Positions 34,944 through 43,424 of a stretch of DNA of 64,000 nt are shown one piece after another. The notes under the pieces are model-generated. The model did not search any database and had not been told where the DNA came from. It saw only the letters and a program-made list of their open reading frames with translations. Within the stretch, counting starts at the first letter, position 1, and every line of letters starts with the position of its first letter. The stretch spans positions 1 through 64,000 of the forward strand of contig CAZYFH010000018.1 in the NCBI GenBank assembly GCA_964646815.1, given 5' to 3'. Origin of the DNA: CAZYFH01 sp964646815. GTDB lineage: Bacteria > Acidobacteriota > Vicinamibacteria > Vicinamibacterales > UBA8438. The position numbers and the translations under genes are program-made.

Positions 34944-37094
34944 TCAGTTCAACCCGCGGCGTATCAGGAGCGGCGTGATGTCGGGCTCGGCGCCGCGAAA
35001 TTCGCGAAAGAGCGACATGGCATCCACACTCCCGCCCTTCGACAGCAGGCTCTGCCGAAAGTGGTCGCCGTTTTCGCGGGTCAGCCCGCCATGCTCCTTG
35101 AACCACTCCACCGTATCGGCGTCGAGCACCTCGCTCCAGATATACGAGTAGTACCCAGCCGAGTATCCGCTACTCCAGATATGCGAGAAGTAGGTGCTGC
35201 GGTAACGTGGCGGAACAGCATCGAGCCCCACACCGGCATCAGCCAGGGCCGCGCGCTCGAAGGCAGCGACGCCGTCGGCGTTCGGGACTTCCTCGACCGT
35301 GATCTGGTGCCAGGCTTGGTCGAGCAATGACGCCGCCAGATACTCGGTCGTAGCAAAGCCCTGGTTGAATGTCGCGGTCGCGAGCACCTTATCGAGCAGA
35401 TCACCGGGCATCGGGTCCCCGGAGTCGTGGTGGACAGCGTAGTTTCTGAGCACTGACGGCCAGGTGGCCCACATCTCGTTCACCTGGGATGGGTACTCGA
35501 CGAAGTCGCGGGGAACGCTCGTACCCGCGAAGTACGGATAGCGCACCGCTGAGAACAGGCCGTGCAGGGAGTGGCCGAACTCGTGGAACATCGTCCGAAC
35601 TTCGTCGAACGTCAGCAGCGTCGGCTCGCCGGCCGGCGGCTTGGACACGTTGAGATGGTTGGCAATAACCGGCTTCGTCCCCAGGAGCCCCGACTGGGTC
35701 ACATATGCGTTCATCCAGGCGCCACCGCGTTTCGACGGACGTGCGTAGTAATCGGCCAGAAACAGCCCCAGCGGCGCCCGATCGACGTCGAAGACCTCGA
35801 AGACCCGTACGTCTGGGTGATAGACGGCCAGGTCGGTCCGCTCCTCGAATGTGAGACCGTAGAGCTCAGTCGCGGCGTGGAATACACCCTTCTCAAGCAC
35901 ATTTCCCATCTCGAAGTAGGGACGAAGCTGCGATTCATCGAAGTCGTATCGCGCCACGCGCACCTGCTCCGTGTAATACGCCCAGTCCCACGCCGCGATG
36001 TCGGCGTCCTCGCCGGTCTCATCGATCATGGCCTGGAGATCTGCCGCCTCCCGTGTAGCGTTCGCGACGGCAGCCGGCGCCAGGCTCGCCAGCCGTTCGT
36101 TGACGGCGTCGACGGCCTGCGCCGTCTGCTGGTCGAGAATGTAGGCCGCGTGATTCGGGTACCCGAGCATGGCGGCACGCTCCGCGCGCAGTGCGGCCAT
36201 CCGCACGATGACGCCCCGATTGTCAAACTCGCCACCCTGGCTGCCGCGCGCCAGCGACGTCGTCATGATCCGCTCGCGTAACGCGCGGTCCTTCAGGGAT
36301 GACAACGGTGGCTGACCGCTCGTGTTTAGGAGCGCCAGCACGTAGTTCCCCTCCATTCCGCGAGCCGTGGCGGTCGCGGCAGACGCAGCAATCCGGTTCT
36401 CCGACAGGCCGGCAAGTGCGTCGCGTGACTTGACCACGACAGCAGAGGCGTTGACCTCGTCCAGCACATTCTGGCTAAACGTTGTCTCCAACCCGGCTAG
36501 CTCGGCGTTGATCTCCTGCATACGCTCCTGCTTCGCCTTGGATAGCTCGGCGCCGGCGCGTACGAAGTCGATGTAGTACTCCTCGATTAGACGCCGCGAC
36601 TCGGCATCGACGTCTAACACGTCACGCTGGTCGTACAGCGCTTTCACCCGTGAGAACAGCTCGCCGTTCAGTAGGATCCGGTCCCGATGGGCCGCCAGCT
36701 TCGGTGCCATCTCGACGCGAATCTCGTCCATCGCGTCGTTCGTATCGGCCGAGTTCAGACTAAAGAACACCGACTCCACGCGCGTCAGCAACTCCCCGGA
36801 GCGCTCCAACGGCACGAGGGTGTTCTCCAGGGTCGGGGCGTTGGTAACGTCGATGATGGCCTCAATCTCGGCCAGATGCTCCGTCATGCCACGCTCGAAA
36901 GCGGGTCGATAGTGCGCGTTCTCGATCTGATCAAAAGGGGGCAGCTGATATGGCAGAGTGCTTCGCGTGAAGAGTGGATTCGCCTCCGCGTCGGTCATCG
37001 GAACATCCACCATGCCGTCAGGGCTTAACCCGCCGCACCCGGCGGCCCATAGGGCCGCGACGATCACCACTATCGTGGAAACAGTGCACCTCAT
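34944..37094 (-). CDS. M3-family metallopeptidase lipoprotein (Dcp/oligopeptidase A-like)
   Basis: This 716-residue protein has a lipobox (ALWAAGCGG). The long helical N-terminal part (residues about 50-380) includes LEYxx-like NPLFTRSTLPYQLPPFD and FSQNVLDEVNA, normal for M3 peptidases. The catalytic zinc motif is HEFGH near residue 500, followed by FVEYPSQVNEMWATWPSVL with the third ligand Glu. GYSAGYYSYIWSEVLDAD near the C-terminus is the substrate-binding Tyr block. The family hydrolyses short peptides; a lipid-anchored form would act in the periplasm. A TATGTT lies 6 bp before the ATG. Confidence 0.92.
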   Translation of the reverse strand: MRCTVSTIVVIVAALWAAGCGGLSPDGMVDVPMTDAEANPLFTRSTLPYQLPPFDQIENAHYRPAFERGMTEHLAEIEAIIDVTNAPTLENTLVPLERSGELLTRVESVFFSLNSADTNDAMDEIRVEMAPKLAAHRDRILLNGELFSRVKALYDQRDVLDVDAESRRLIEEYYIDFVRAGAELSKAKQERMQEINAELAGLETTFSQNVLDEVNASAVVVKSRDALAGLSENRIAASAATATARGMEGNYVLALLNTSGQPPLSSLKDRALRERIMTTSLARGSQGGEFDNRGVIVRMAALRAERAAMLGYPNHAAYILDQQTAQAVDAVNERLASLAPAAVANATREAADLQAMIDETGEDADIAAWDWAYYTEQVRVARYDFDESQLRPYFEMGNVLEKGVFHAATELYGLTFEERTDLAVYHPDVRVFEVFDVDRAPLGLFLADYYARPSKRGGAWMNAYVTQSGLLGTKPVIANHLNVSKPPAGEPTLLTFDEVRTMFHEFGHSLHGLFSAVRYPYFAGTSVPRDFVEYPSQVNEMWATWPSVLRNYAVHHDSGDPMPGDLLDKVLATATFNQGFATTEYLAASLLDQAWHQITVEEVPNADGVAAFERAALADAGVGLDAVPPRYRSTYFSHIWSSGYSAGYYSYIWSEVLDADTVEWFKEHGGLTRENGDHFRQSLLSKGGSVDAMSLFREFRGAEPDITPLLIRRGLN

Positions 37095-37100
37095 CGGAGC

Positions 37101-37106
37101 AACATA
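37101..37106 (-). promoter_or_regulatory. -10-like TATGTT 6 bp from an ATG (possible leaderless start)
   Basis: TATGTT, then GCTCCG, then the ATG of the M3 peptidase gene. The spacer resembles the one before the GTG at 32522 (GGTCCG). Confidence 0.35.
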
Positions 37107-37265
37107 CCATTTTGTCGCTCAGTTCCTCGAATCAGTCTTGCACGTACACGGTCTCGTCCGCCGCCGGAGTACGGGCCGACGGTGGCGCCTGCGCCGGGGC
37201 GGCGGCGGCGAACAAGCCGACCGGTCGGGTCGCTTCGTGAGCACAGGTCAGATACCGTAGACGTC

Positions 37266-39062
37266 ATGATCTCCCACTTCAGGTCGGCGCTCCTCGTCGG
37301 CTGTGCCCTTCTCGCACTGAGTCTTGGCATAGCCGCCCAGGAAACCCCCGTTCCTGCACTCCTTCAGGACTTTGTACCGGTCACCGATGAGATGCTGCGC
37401 GACCCGGACCCGGAGGACTGGATCAGCTTCCGTAACGGGTACGCCCTATGGGGCTACAGCTCGCTCGATCAGATCGATGCCGGCAACGTCGACGGGCTGC
37501 AACTCGTCTGGTCGCGCGCGATGAACGAGGGGTACCAGGAGGTCGAGCCGCTCGTCTACGACGGCATCATGTTTCTCCCTAACGTCGAAGACATCGTCCA
37601 AGCGCTCGATGCGACGACGGGCGATCTGCTGTGGGAGTACCGGCGCGCCCTTCCGGACAACATCGCTGGTGTGACCGGCACCCGTTATCGCTACCGCAAC
37701 GTGTCGATCTACGACGACAAGATCCTCCTCGCCACCAACGACGCGTTTCTTGTGGCGCTCGACGCCCGGACCGGCGCGGTCGTCTGGGAAACCGAACGCG
37801 CAGACTACCAGGCGCGAGTCGCGCAGACCGCTGGCCCCGTGATCATCAACGGCAAGGTGGTCAACGGCTCCCGTTGCAACCCCAACAGCCCGCGCCCAGG
37901 GGGATGCTTCATCAGTGCGCACGATGTCGGCACCGGCGAGGAAGTGTGGCGCATCAACACCGCCGCCACGCCCGACCAGCCGGGCGGCGACACCTGGGGC
38001 GGCCTGCCAGTGTCGGCTCGTCGCCATGCCTCAGCATGGATGGTTGGAAGCTACGACCCGGCGCTCCACCTGACGTTCTGGGGCACCGGACCGCCGGCGC
38101 CGTTGCCCGAAAAGCTCCGAGGCGCTGGAAAAGCCGACCTCCTCTACACGAACTCGACGCTTGCCCTCGACCCTGACACCGGCGAACTGATGTGGTACTT
38201 CCAGCATCTCCCGCGCGACAACTGGGACCTCGACCACGTCTTCGAGCGGATGATCGTCGAGACCACGATCTCGCCGAACCCAGAAGCCGTCCCGTGGATC
38301 AGCCCGGACGTCCGTCCTGGGGAAACGCGCAAGGTCATCACGGGCATTCCTGGTAAGACCGGACTCATCTGGACTCTTGACGCCGAAACCGGAAAGTTCC
38401 TCTGGGCGCGCCCGAGCGTGTATCAGAACATCATGACGGCACTCGACCTTCAGACCGGCCGCCCGATGATCGATGAGTCGACAACGCCGCAGTCGGTCGA
38501 GCACGCCGTCCTCGCTTGCCCACATCTGCTCGGTGGCAAGAACCAGCCGTCGGGCGCCTACAGCCCCAATACCAAGGCGATGTACATGCCGCTCAACAAC
38601 GCCTGCATGGACATTGCGATGTCGGTCGAGGTCGCCGGACCGAGCGACGGCTACGACGTTCGCGTACAGGTCCGGCACGTGCCAGACGTGGATCCCGACA
38701 CGGCGCCGGTCGGGCGGGTCGAGGCGGTGTCGGCCTCGACGGGCGAGACCCTGTGGACTTATCAGCAACGGGCACCGATCTACGGATCGCTGCTGGCGAC
38801 GGGCGGGAACCTCGTGTTCTCGGGCGACGTGGTTCGCCGGTTCAGAGCCCTGGATGCTGGGACCGGCGCGATCCGTTGGGAGACGATCCTCAACGGGCCG
38901 GTAAGCGGTCGGCCAATGACCTACAGCGTTGACGGACGGCAGTACCTTGCGATCGGTGCCGGCGGGCAAACCCAAGGCACAGGGTTCCTGCAGCTCACGC
39001 CTGAGCTAAACACGCCAAGCGGGAGCAACACGCTCTTCGTCTTCGCGCTACCGGAACACTAA
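37266..39062 (+). CDS. PQQ-dependent alcohol dehydrogenase, methanol/ethanol family
   Basis: This 598-residue protein has a signal peptide (LLVGCALLALSLGIAAQ). The propeller opens with DWISFRNGYALWGYSSLDQI. DNWDLDHVFERM is the WDxD active-site region. GIPGKTGLIWTLDAETGKF and the C-terminal LFVFALPEH complete the family pattern. As in 7623-9395, the classical Cys-Cys is replaced by spaced Cys residues (SRCNPNSPRPGGCF) and no haem domain is attached. The ATG at 37266 has a weak ribosome site. It is isolated between the divergent M3 peptidase and a sulfotransferase relic. A soluble cytochrome, perhaps 53877-54668, would be needed to take up electrons. Confidence 0.9.
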   Translation: MISHFRSALLVGCALLALSLGIAAQETPVPALLQDFVPVTDEMLRDPDPEDWISFRNGYALWGYSSLDQIDAGNVDGLQLVWSRAMNEGYQEVEPLVYDGIMFLPNVEDIVQALDATTGDLLWEYRRALPDNIAGVTGTRYRYRNVSIYDDKILLATNDAFLVALDARTGAVVWETERADYQARVAQTAGPVIINGKVVNGSRCNPNSPRPGGCFISAHDVGTGEEVWRINTAATPDQPGGDTWGGLPVSARRHASAWMVGSYDPALHLTFWGTGPPAPLPEKLRGAGKADLLYTNSTLALDPDTGELMWYFQHLPRDNWDLDHVFERMIVETTISPNPEAVPWISPDVRPGETRKVITGIPGKTGLIWTLDAETGKFLWARPSVYQNIMTALDLQTGRPMIDESTTPQSVEHAVLACPHLLGGKNQPSGAYSPNTKAMYMPLNNACMDIAMSVEVAGPSDGYDVRVQVRHVPDVDPDTAPVGRVEAVSASTGETLWTYQQRAPIYGSLLATGGNLVFSGDVVRRFRALDAGTGAIRWETILNGPVSGRPMTYSVDGRQYLAIGAGGQTQGTGFLQLTPELNTPSGSNTLFVFALPEH

Positions 39063-39064
39063 CC

Positions 39065-39455
39065 TCAGATGTCCTTCGGATCGGCGAACCCGTCGGCATG
39101 CACGAACCAACGCGCGCAGCTCGACTTGAACACGTCGCCGATCAGTGCCTCGTAGCGCGCCCCACCTGCTCATCCTTCAACCCACCTTCCCAGTGCCCGT
39201 TGGTGCCCTTGTGGAAGAAGTTCTTCGGGTCCTTCCAGATGCCCTTGTCCGCACCGGGGGGCGCGCCGTATGCCACCCCCCTTCATCTCGGTGAGCGTCA
39301 CCGAATGAACCAGGTCCGGCCAGGCCGACTCATCGACCGGCACCCTCAGGCAACTCAAGATCCGACGCATCTGACCGTCGAGAGCCGAGAGGACGTCCGC
39401 GAAGTGGACGAACAGAAAATCATCTAGGCGGCGGAAGTCCCACCAGCTTTGCGCA
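39065..39455 (-). pseudogene. Sulfotransferase relic (C-terminal half)
   Basis: The minus strand reads SWWDFRRLDDFLFVHFADVL, then LSALDGQMRRIL, PVDESAWPDLVHSVTLTEMK, a frameshift, GADKGIWKDPKNFFHKGTNG, a second frameshift, and RYEALIGDVFKSSCARWFVH before the stop at 39065. HKGTNGxW and the CARWF end are diagnostic for bacterial sulfotransferases. The PAPS-binding N-terminus is absent. Two frameshifts and the truncation make it a pseudogene. It fills the 39063-39529 gap. Confidence 0.8.
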
Positions 39456-39529
39456 CGGAGGCTGGCAAGTCAGCACCCGCGAATCAGAACTTTCAAGTCA
39501 ACAAGTCTCGACCGGTGACGCGGGAAGGG

Positions 39530-40429
39530 TCAGAAAGACGCGCCGACCTCGGGCGTCAACGTGACAGCGCCGGACGCGGTGCCACCGGGCTCAAGGACGA
39601 GCATGCCGGTATCGGGGCGCCCGACGTCGGCCAGGTTGAAGGCGTCGATGCAGTTCGTCGCCGGCTCCACGCAGAAAAAGTCTCGGCCCGCGGGCGTGTA
39701 GACCACCAGGCACGCATAGACCGAGTCGGTGACCATGCGGAGCCGCGCGTCCCACTCCGGCCACTCGATCTCGACGCGCCCGCCGAACCCGACGAAGTTG
39801 TTGTCGAGCGGCGTGGCATCAGGACTCAGCCCGCGGCCATCCATCGACAAGTCGGCCGGTGGCGTCACCAACTCCGCTGGCATCTTCCGTTCATCGGCTC
39901 GCCACATCCGCCCGACAGCGGCGCGGACCCGCACCCCGGATGTCCGGGTGAAGTACGGATGGATCCCGAAACCGACCGGCATCGGCTCGGAGGCTTCGTT
40001 CATCACGCTGCACTGAACCTGCAATCGGTCGGAGAACAGGGAGAAACTTTGGCGCGCGCGATACGTCCATGGCCATGCGCCGGCCAGATGCCGGTACTCG
40101 ATGGTGAGGCGGGTGTCCGTTTCGTCGACGACAGCCCACGGCTTCCGCCAGGCATGGCCATGGATCGCATGCGGCTCGGGCTGGAAGTTCTGGTCGAGCT
40201 TGATGAGCCGGCCGCGAAAGTGAAACCGCGCGTCACGGATACGATTCGAGAACGGCACCATCGGGAAGCACGACGTCTCCCCGGCCGCGCGGCGCGCGAC
40301 GGCGTCGGGTGCGGCCGGACGCAGCCACTCGATGATCGCGCCGTCGTGCTCGGACGCGTAGCGGATGATCGCTCCGCCCGTGTCTGGCGACACGGCGAGC
40401 ACAGCAGCGCCGGTTCGGAGCTCGACCAC
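39530..40429 (-). CDS. Aldose 1-epimerase (galactose mutarotase-like)
   Basis: This 299-residue cytoplasmic protein has the mutarotase super-sandwich: FPMVPFSNRIRDARFHFRGR, PHAIHGHAWRKPW (with His for catalysis), FGIHPYF (second catalytic His) and DFFCVEPATNC with the Glu base. It catalyses interconversion of sugar anomers. The GTG start at 40429 lies 4 bp behind the stop of the ankyrin gene, so it is in the same transcript. It is the only sugar-specific enzyme in the cassette; whether it shares the function of the PSCyt-DUF1552 proteins is unknown. Confidence 0.9.
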   Translation of the reverse strand: MVELRTGAAVLAVSPDTGGAIIRYASEHDGAIIEWLRPAAPDAVARRAAGETSCFPMVPFSNRIRDARFHFRGRLIKLDQNFQPEPHAIHGHAWRKPWAVVDETDTRLTIEYRHLAGAWPWTYRARQSFSLFSDRLQVQCSVMNEASEPMPVGFGIHPYFTRTSGVRVRAAVGRMWRADERKMPAELVTPPADLSMDGRGLSPDATPLDNNFVGFGGRVEIEWPEWDARLRMVTDSVYACLVVYTPAGRDFFCVEPATNCIDAFNLADVGRPDTGMLVLEPGGTASGAVTLTPEVGASF

Positions 40430-40433
40430 GAGA

Positions 40434-41957
40434 CTACCGGGAGCCGCTCTCCTGCGCCCCCATCGCGAGCAGCAAAGCGATGGTCGCGGGGGCCGCGTCC
40501 CGGTTGCCCCGTCGGCGGCGCGTCACCAGCGCCAGCGGCGTCAGGCCGCGCGCGTTGATCGCGTTTAGGTCGGCGCCGTGCTCGACGAGCATCTCGACGA
40601 CCCCGTCGAAGCCCTTGTCGACCACGTGATGCAGCGCGGTATTGCCCTCCCCGTCGACGGCGGCGACATCGGCGCCCGCATCAAGTGCCACGCGCACCGC
40701 TGCGCGCGTCCCCAACTCGTCGGCGTGCTCCGCCTGGAACGCAATGTCGCGGGCCAGCGCGCGTTCCCGTCGATCCCAGACGCCGTATCGCCAGCTGGCG
40801 CCTACCGCGAGCATCAATGGCGTCCATCCGGTCCGCAGCGGGAGCGTGCCGTCGGCCCCGGCTGCCGCTAGCGCACGCATGATGTCAGCCTCGGCGAACT
40901 TGGCGGCCAGCGCGAAGGACGTCGCGCCAAGCAGATGCTCGCCGATCATCAACACCTGCCCGTTGCGGGTGACGCGGGTCGCCTCGGTTACTTGCGCGTC
41001 TGGACGCGCACCGGAAGCGAGCAGGGCGTCGACGACGACACGGTCGCCAGTCAGGACCGCGGCGTGCAGCGCCGTGTAGCCGGCAGCCGCCGAGTTGGGG
41101 TTGGCACCCTCGGCCAAGAGCAGCTTCGCGAGCGCACGGTGACCACTGTGCGTCGCCACGAGCAGGACGCTGGCGCCGTCCGGCGCAGTGTCGTTCACGT
41201 CGGCACCCGCCGCGAGCAGCAGGCGCGCGGAGTCGACATCACCCTGCCGCGACGCGAACAGTAGCGCCGTGAAGCCCCCGACGTCGGTCTCCTCGGCGTC
41301 CGTGCCGTAGCGCCGGCCGAGTTCGCCGTACTTGAGGTTCGACTGCAGACGACGACTGATCACCAGGCGCCGGACACGCGACCGGCGATGCACGTCGGCG
41401 CCATGGTCGAGGAGCGCCCGCACGACCGCCGGATGGCGCTCGGCCACGGCCCACATCAGCGCGGTCTGATCCTCTGCTGACTCGGCCGCGTTCACATCCG
41501 CACCGCTAGCCAGGAGTGCGGTCACGCCGGCCACATCACCCGTGCGCGCACAGCTCATCAGCACGGTCTCGCCCGTGTCGACGGCGGCGCCGGCGTCCGC
41601 TCCCGCCTCAAGCAGTGCCTCGACCATCGCGGTGTTGGCGTTCGTGCAGGCCAGCGTCAACGGGACGACGCCGTGGGTGTTCGCGGCCGAGGCATCCGCG
41701 CCTGCGCCGATCAGCAACCGCACTATCTCCAGATCGTCGAGATACGCCGCCCAGTGCAACACCGTCGCACCATCGGCCAGCGTCGTGTTCACGTCGAGTC
41801 CCCGTTCCAGCACGAGGCGCACCGATTCGTGATCCTGCCGCTTGACCGCCTCGATCAGAGAGAGATCAGCACCCTGGGCGCGTAGGTCGAGCGACCCGGC
41901 CGCTAGCACGCCAAGGAGAGCCAGCGGCCAACCGAGTTCCCGGTGGTGTTTTGTCAT
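40434..41957 (-). CDS. Exported ankyrin-repeat protein (cassette A)
   Basis: This 507-residue protein has a signal peptide (LALLGVLAAGSLDLRAQ) and about ten ankyrin units, for example DGATVLHWAAYLDDLEIVRL, GYTALHAAVLTGDRVVVDAL and EGNTALHHVVDKGFDGVVEM. Two insertions break the regular repeats (RRLVISRRLQSNLKYGEL and TRNGQVLMIGEHLLGATSF). It is preceded in the operon by DUF1552 and PSCyt genes and followed at 4 bp by aldose epimerase. Exported ankyrin proteins can bind partner proteins; here the duplicated context suggests service to the PSCyt/DUF1552 proteins. Its paralogue is at 59151-60647. Confidence 0.88.
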   Translation of the reverse strand: MTKHHRELGWPLALLGVLAAGSLDLRAQGADLSLIEAVKRQDHESVRLVLERGLDVNTTLADGATVLHWAAYLDDLEIVRLLIGAGADASAANTHGVVPLTLACTNANTAMVEALLEAGADAGAAVDTGETVLMSCARTGDVAGVTALLASGADVNAAESAEDQTALMWAVAERHPAVVRALLDHGADVHRRSRVRRLVISRRLQSNLKYGELGRRYGTDAEETDVGGFTALLFASRQGDVDSARLLLAAGADVNDTAPDGASVLLVATHSGHRALAKLLLAEGANPNSAAAGYTALHAAVLTGDRVVVDALLASGARPDAQVTEATRVTRNGQVLMIGEHLLGATSFALAAKFAEADIMRALAAAGADGTLPLRTGWTPLMLAVGASWRYGVWDRRERALARDIAFQAEHADELGTRAAVRVALDAGADVAAVDGEGNTALHHVVDKGFDGVVEMLVEHGADLNAINARGLTPLALVTRRRRGNRDAAPATIALLLAMGAQESGSR

Positions 41958-42013
41958 GCGCGCTCCGCGGCCATAGCTCCAATCTCAGGTGCCGCGTCGG
42001 AAGACAAGGCTTC

Positions 42014-42055
42014 AGCCGTGTCTCGCAGGCTTGAAGGCCCGCGCTACGTCTGCGA
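42014..42055. repeat. Degenerate hairpin repeat between DUF1552 and ankyrin genes (cassette A)
   Basis: The stretch TCTCGCAGGCTTGAAGGCC, followed by CGCGCTACGTC, resembles the repeat at 60681-60715 at the same place in cassette B. Shared elements are the TGAAGGCC centre and CGCTACGTC to its right. The stem here is imperfect (GCAGGC against GCCCGC). Confidence 0.55.
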
Positions 42056-42068
42056 CACGCGTGCGCTC

Positions 42069-43424
42069 TTAAACTCCCGACAACCGGTCCGCGGCTCCGA
42101 GGCGCGGGAGAGCCCCCGTGCTGTCTCCGACCCGATCGACGTCCACCCCGAGTTTGTCGAGCAACGACACATGGAGGTTCGCCAGCGGCGTGCGTGCCGG
42201 ATAGACGAGGTGGCGACCACCTGCCAGTCGGCCCGCGCCACCGCCCACGAGCAGGATCGGCAGATCGTAAGGCGAATGGGCGTTGCTGTCGCTCATGCCA
42301 GCGCCGTACATGATCATCACGTGGTCCAGCAAGGACCCATCACCGTCAGGAGTCGACCGCAGTTTGTCGAGGAACGACGCGAATCGGTCGACGTGATACG
42401 TGTTGATCGCCGTCAGCTTCTCCATCGCCTCGGGCACGTTCCGGTGATGCGACAGTGGGTGATGCGCATCGGGGACTCCGATCTCCCGGTAGGTGCGACC
42501 GCTCAGTTCGTGACCGCTCATGAACGTGATGACCCGCGTGCGATCCGTTTGATACGCCAGCAGCTGCAGGTCGTACATCAGCTCCGCGTGCTCGGCAAAG
42601 CCCGACGGAACGCCCAGCGGCCGTTCCAGCAACGGCACCTCCCGGTCGCCTTGTTCCTCGGCGATCTCGATGCGTCGCTCGACGTCTCGGACCGCGTCGA
42701 GATAGGCGCCGAGCTTCACTTGGTCGCTCGGGCCGAGCGCCGGCCGCAGGCGCTCGACGTCATCGCTCACCGAATCGAGGATGCTGCGCTGCTCGCGGCG
42801 CCGGGCACGGCGTGCCAAGGGATCGGTGCTGTCGGCGTCGCCGAACAACCGCTCGAAGACCGCACGGGGATTGTGCTCCATCGGCAATGGCGTCGAGCCG
42901 CTGGCCCAGGAGATCGTGTAGGAAAAGGCACAGCTGAAGCCGCCGCTGTCGCACGAGCCGGCGAAGTTGGCGCCTTCCAGCCCGAGCTCGAGTGACGCGA
43001 GCGGCGTCTGCCGCCCCAGCACCCGTGCGGCGATCTGATCCATGGAAACCGCCGTCGGGTTCCACGCACCCGGATGCTCGGCCGTCAGGAACTTGGTCGC
43101 GGCACGCGAATGCGTCCCGCCGTTGATCCCTGCCGGCGGCGTGCTGTTGAGCCCGGACAGCACGAGCAGTCGATCACGGAACGGCGCGAGTGGCGTCAGG
43201 ATGGGCGTCAGCTCGAACGCGGCTCCCTCGACCGCCGGCGTCCAGTTTTGCATGACCATCCCATTGGGCACATACACCGCACCGAAGCGGAGCGCCGGTG
43301 TCGCCGCCGTCTTGCCCAGCGCGGTGAGCGCCGGCACCATGCCGTCGAGCAACGGCAGCGCGAGAGTCGCGCCGAGGCCCCGGAGCACCCGCCGGCGGGG
43401 AATCGCCTTCTTCGTGATCATCAT
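42069..43424 (-). CDS. DUF1552 protein, Tat-exported (cassette A)
   Basis: This 451-residue protein has a Tat signal (AIPRRRVLRGLGATLALPLL). The DUF1552 domain covers the rest, with PNGMVMQNWTP, LSGLNSTPPAG, HSRAATKFLT, a variable Cys pair (GSCDSGGFSCAFS), MYDLQLLAYQTDRTRVITFM, HHPLSHH and GSLLDHVMIMYGAGMSD. Such proteins are found almost only beside PSCyt/DUF1592 proteins. The histidine-rich HHPLSHH suggests metal binding, as in the DUF1501/alkaline phosphatase-like superfamily. It is coupled to the PSCyt gene by an ATGA overlap. Confidence 0.88.
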   Translation of the reverse strand: MMITKKAIPRRRVLRGLGATLALPLLDGMVPALTALGKTAATPALRFGAVYVPNGMVMQNWTPAVEGAAFELTPILTPLAPFRDRLLVLSGLNSTPPAGINGGTHSRAATKFLTAEHPGAWNPTAVSMDQIAARVLGRQTPLASLELGLEGANFAGSCDSGGFSCAFSYTISWASGSTPLPMEHNPRAVFERLFGDADSTDPLARRARRREQRSILDSVSDDVERLRPALGPSDQVKLGAYLDAVRDVERRIEIAEEQGDREVPLLERPLGVPSGFAEHAELMYDLQLLAYQTDRTRVITFMSGHELSGRTYREIGVPDAHHPLSHHRNVPEAMEKLTAINTYHVDRFASFLDKLRSTPDGDGSLLDHVMIMYGAGMSDSNAHSPYDLPILLVGGGAGRLAGGRHLVYPARTPLANLHVSLLDKLGVDVDRVGDSTGALPRLGAADRLSGV

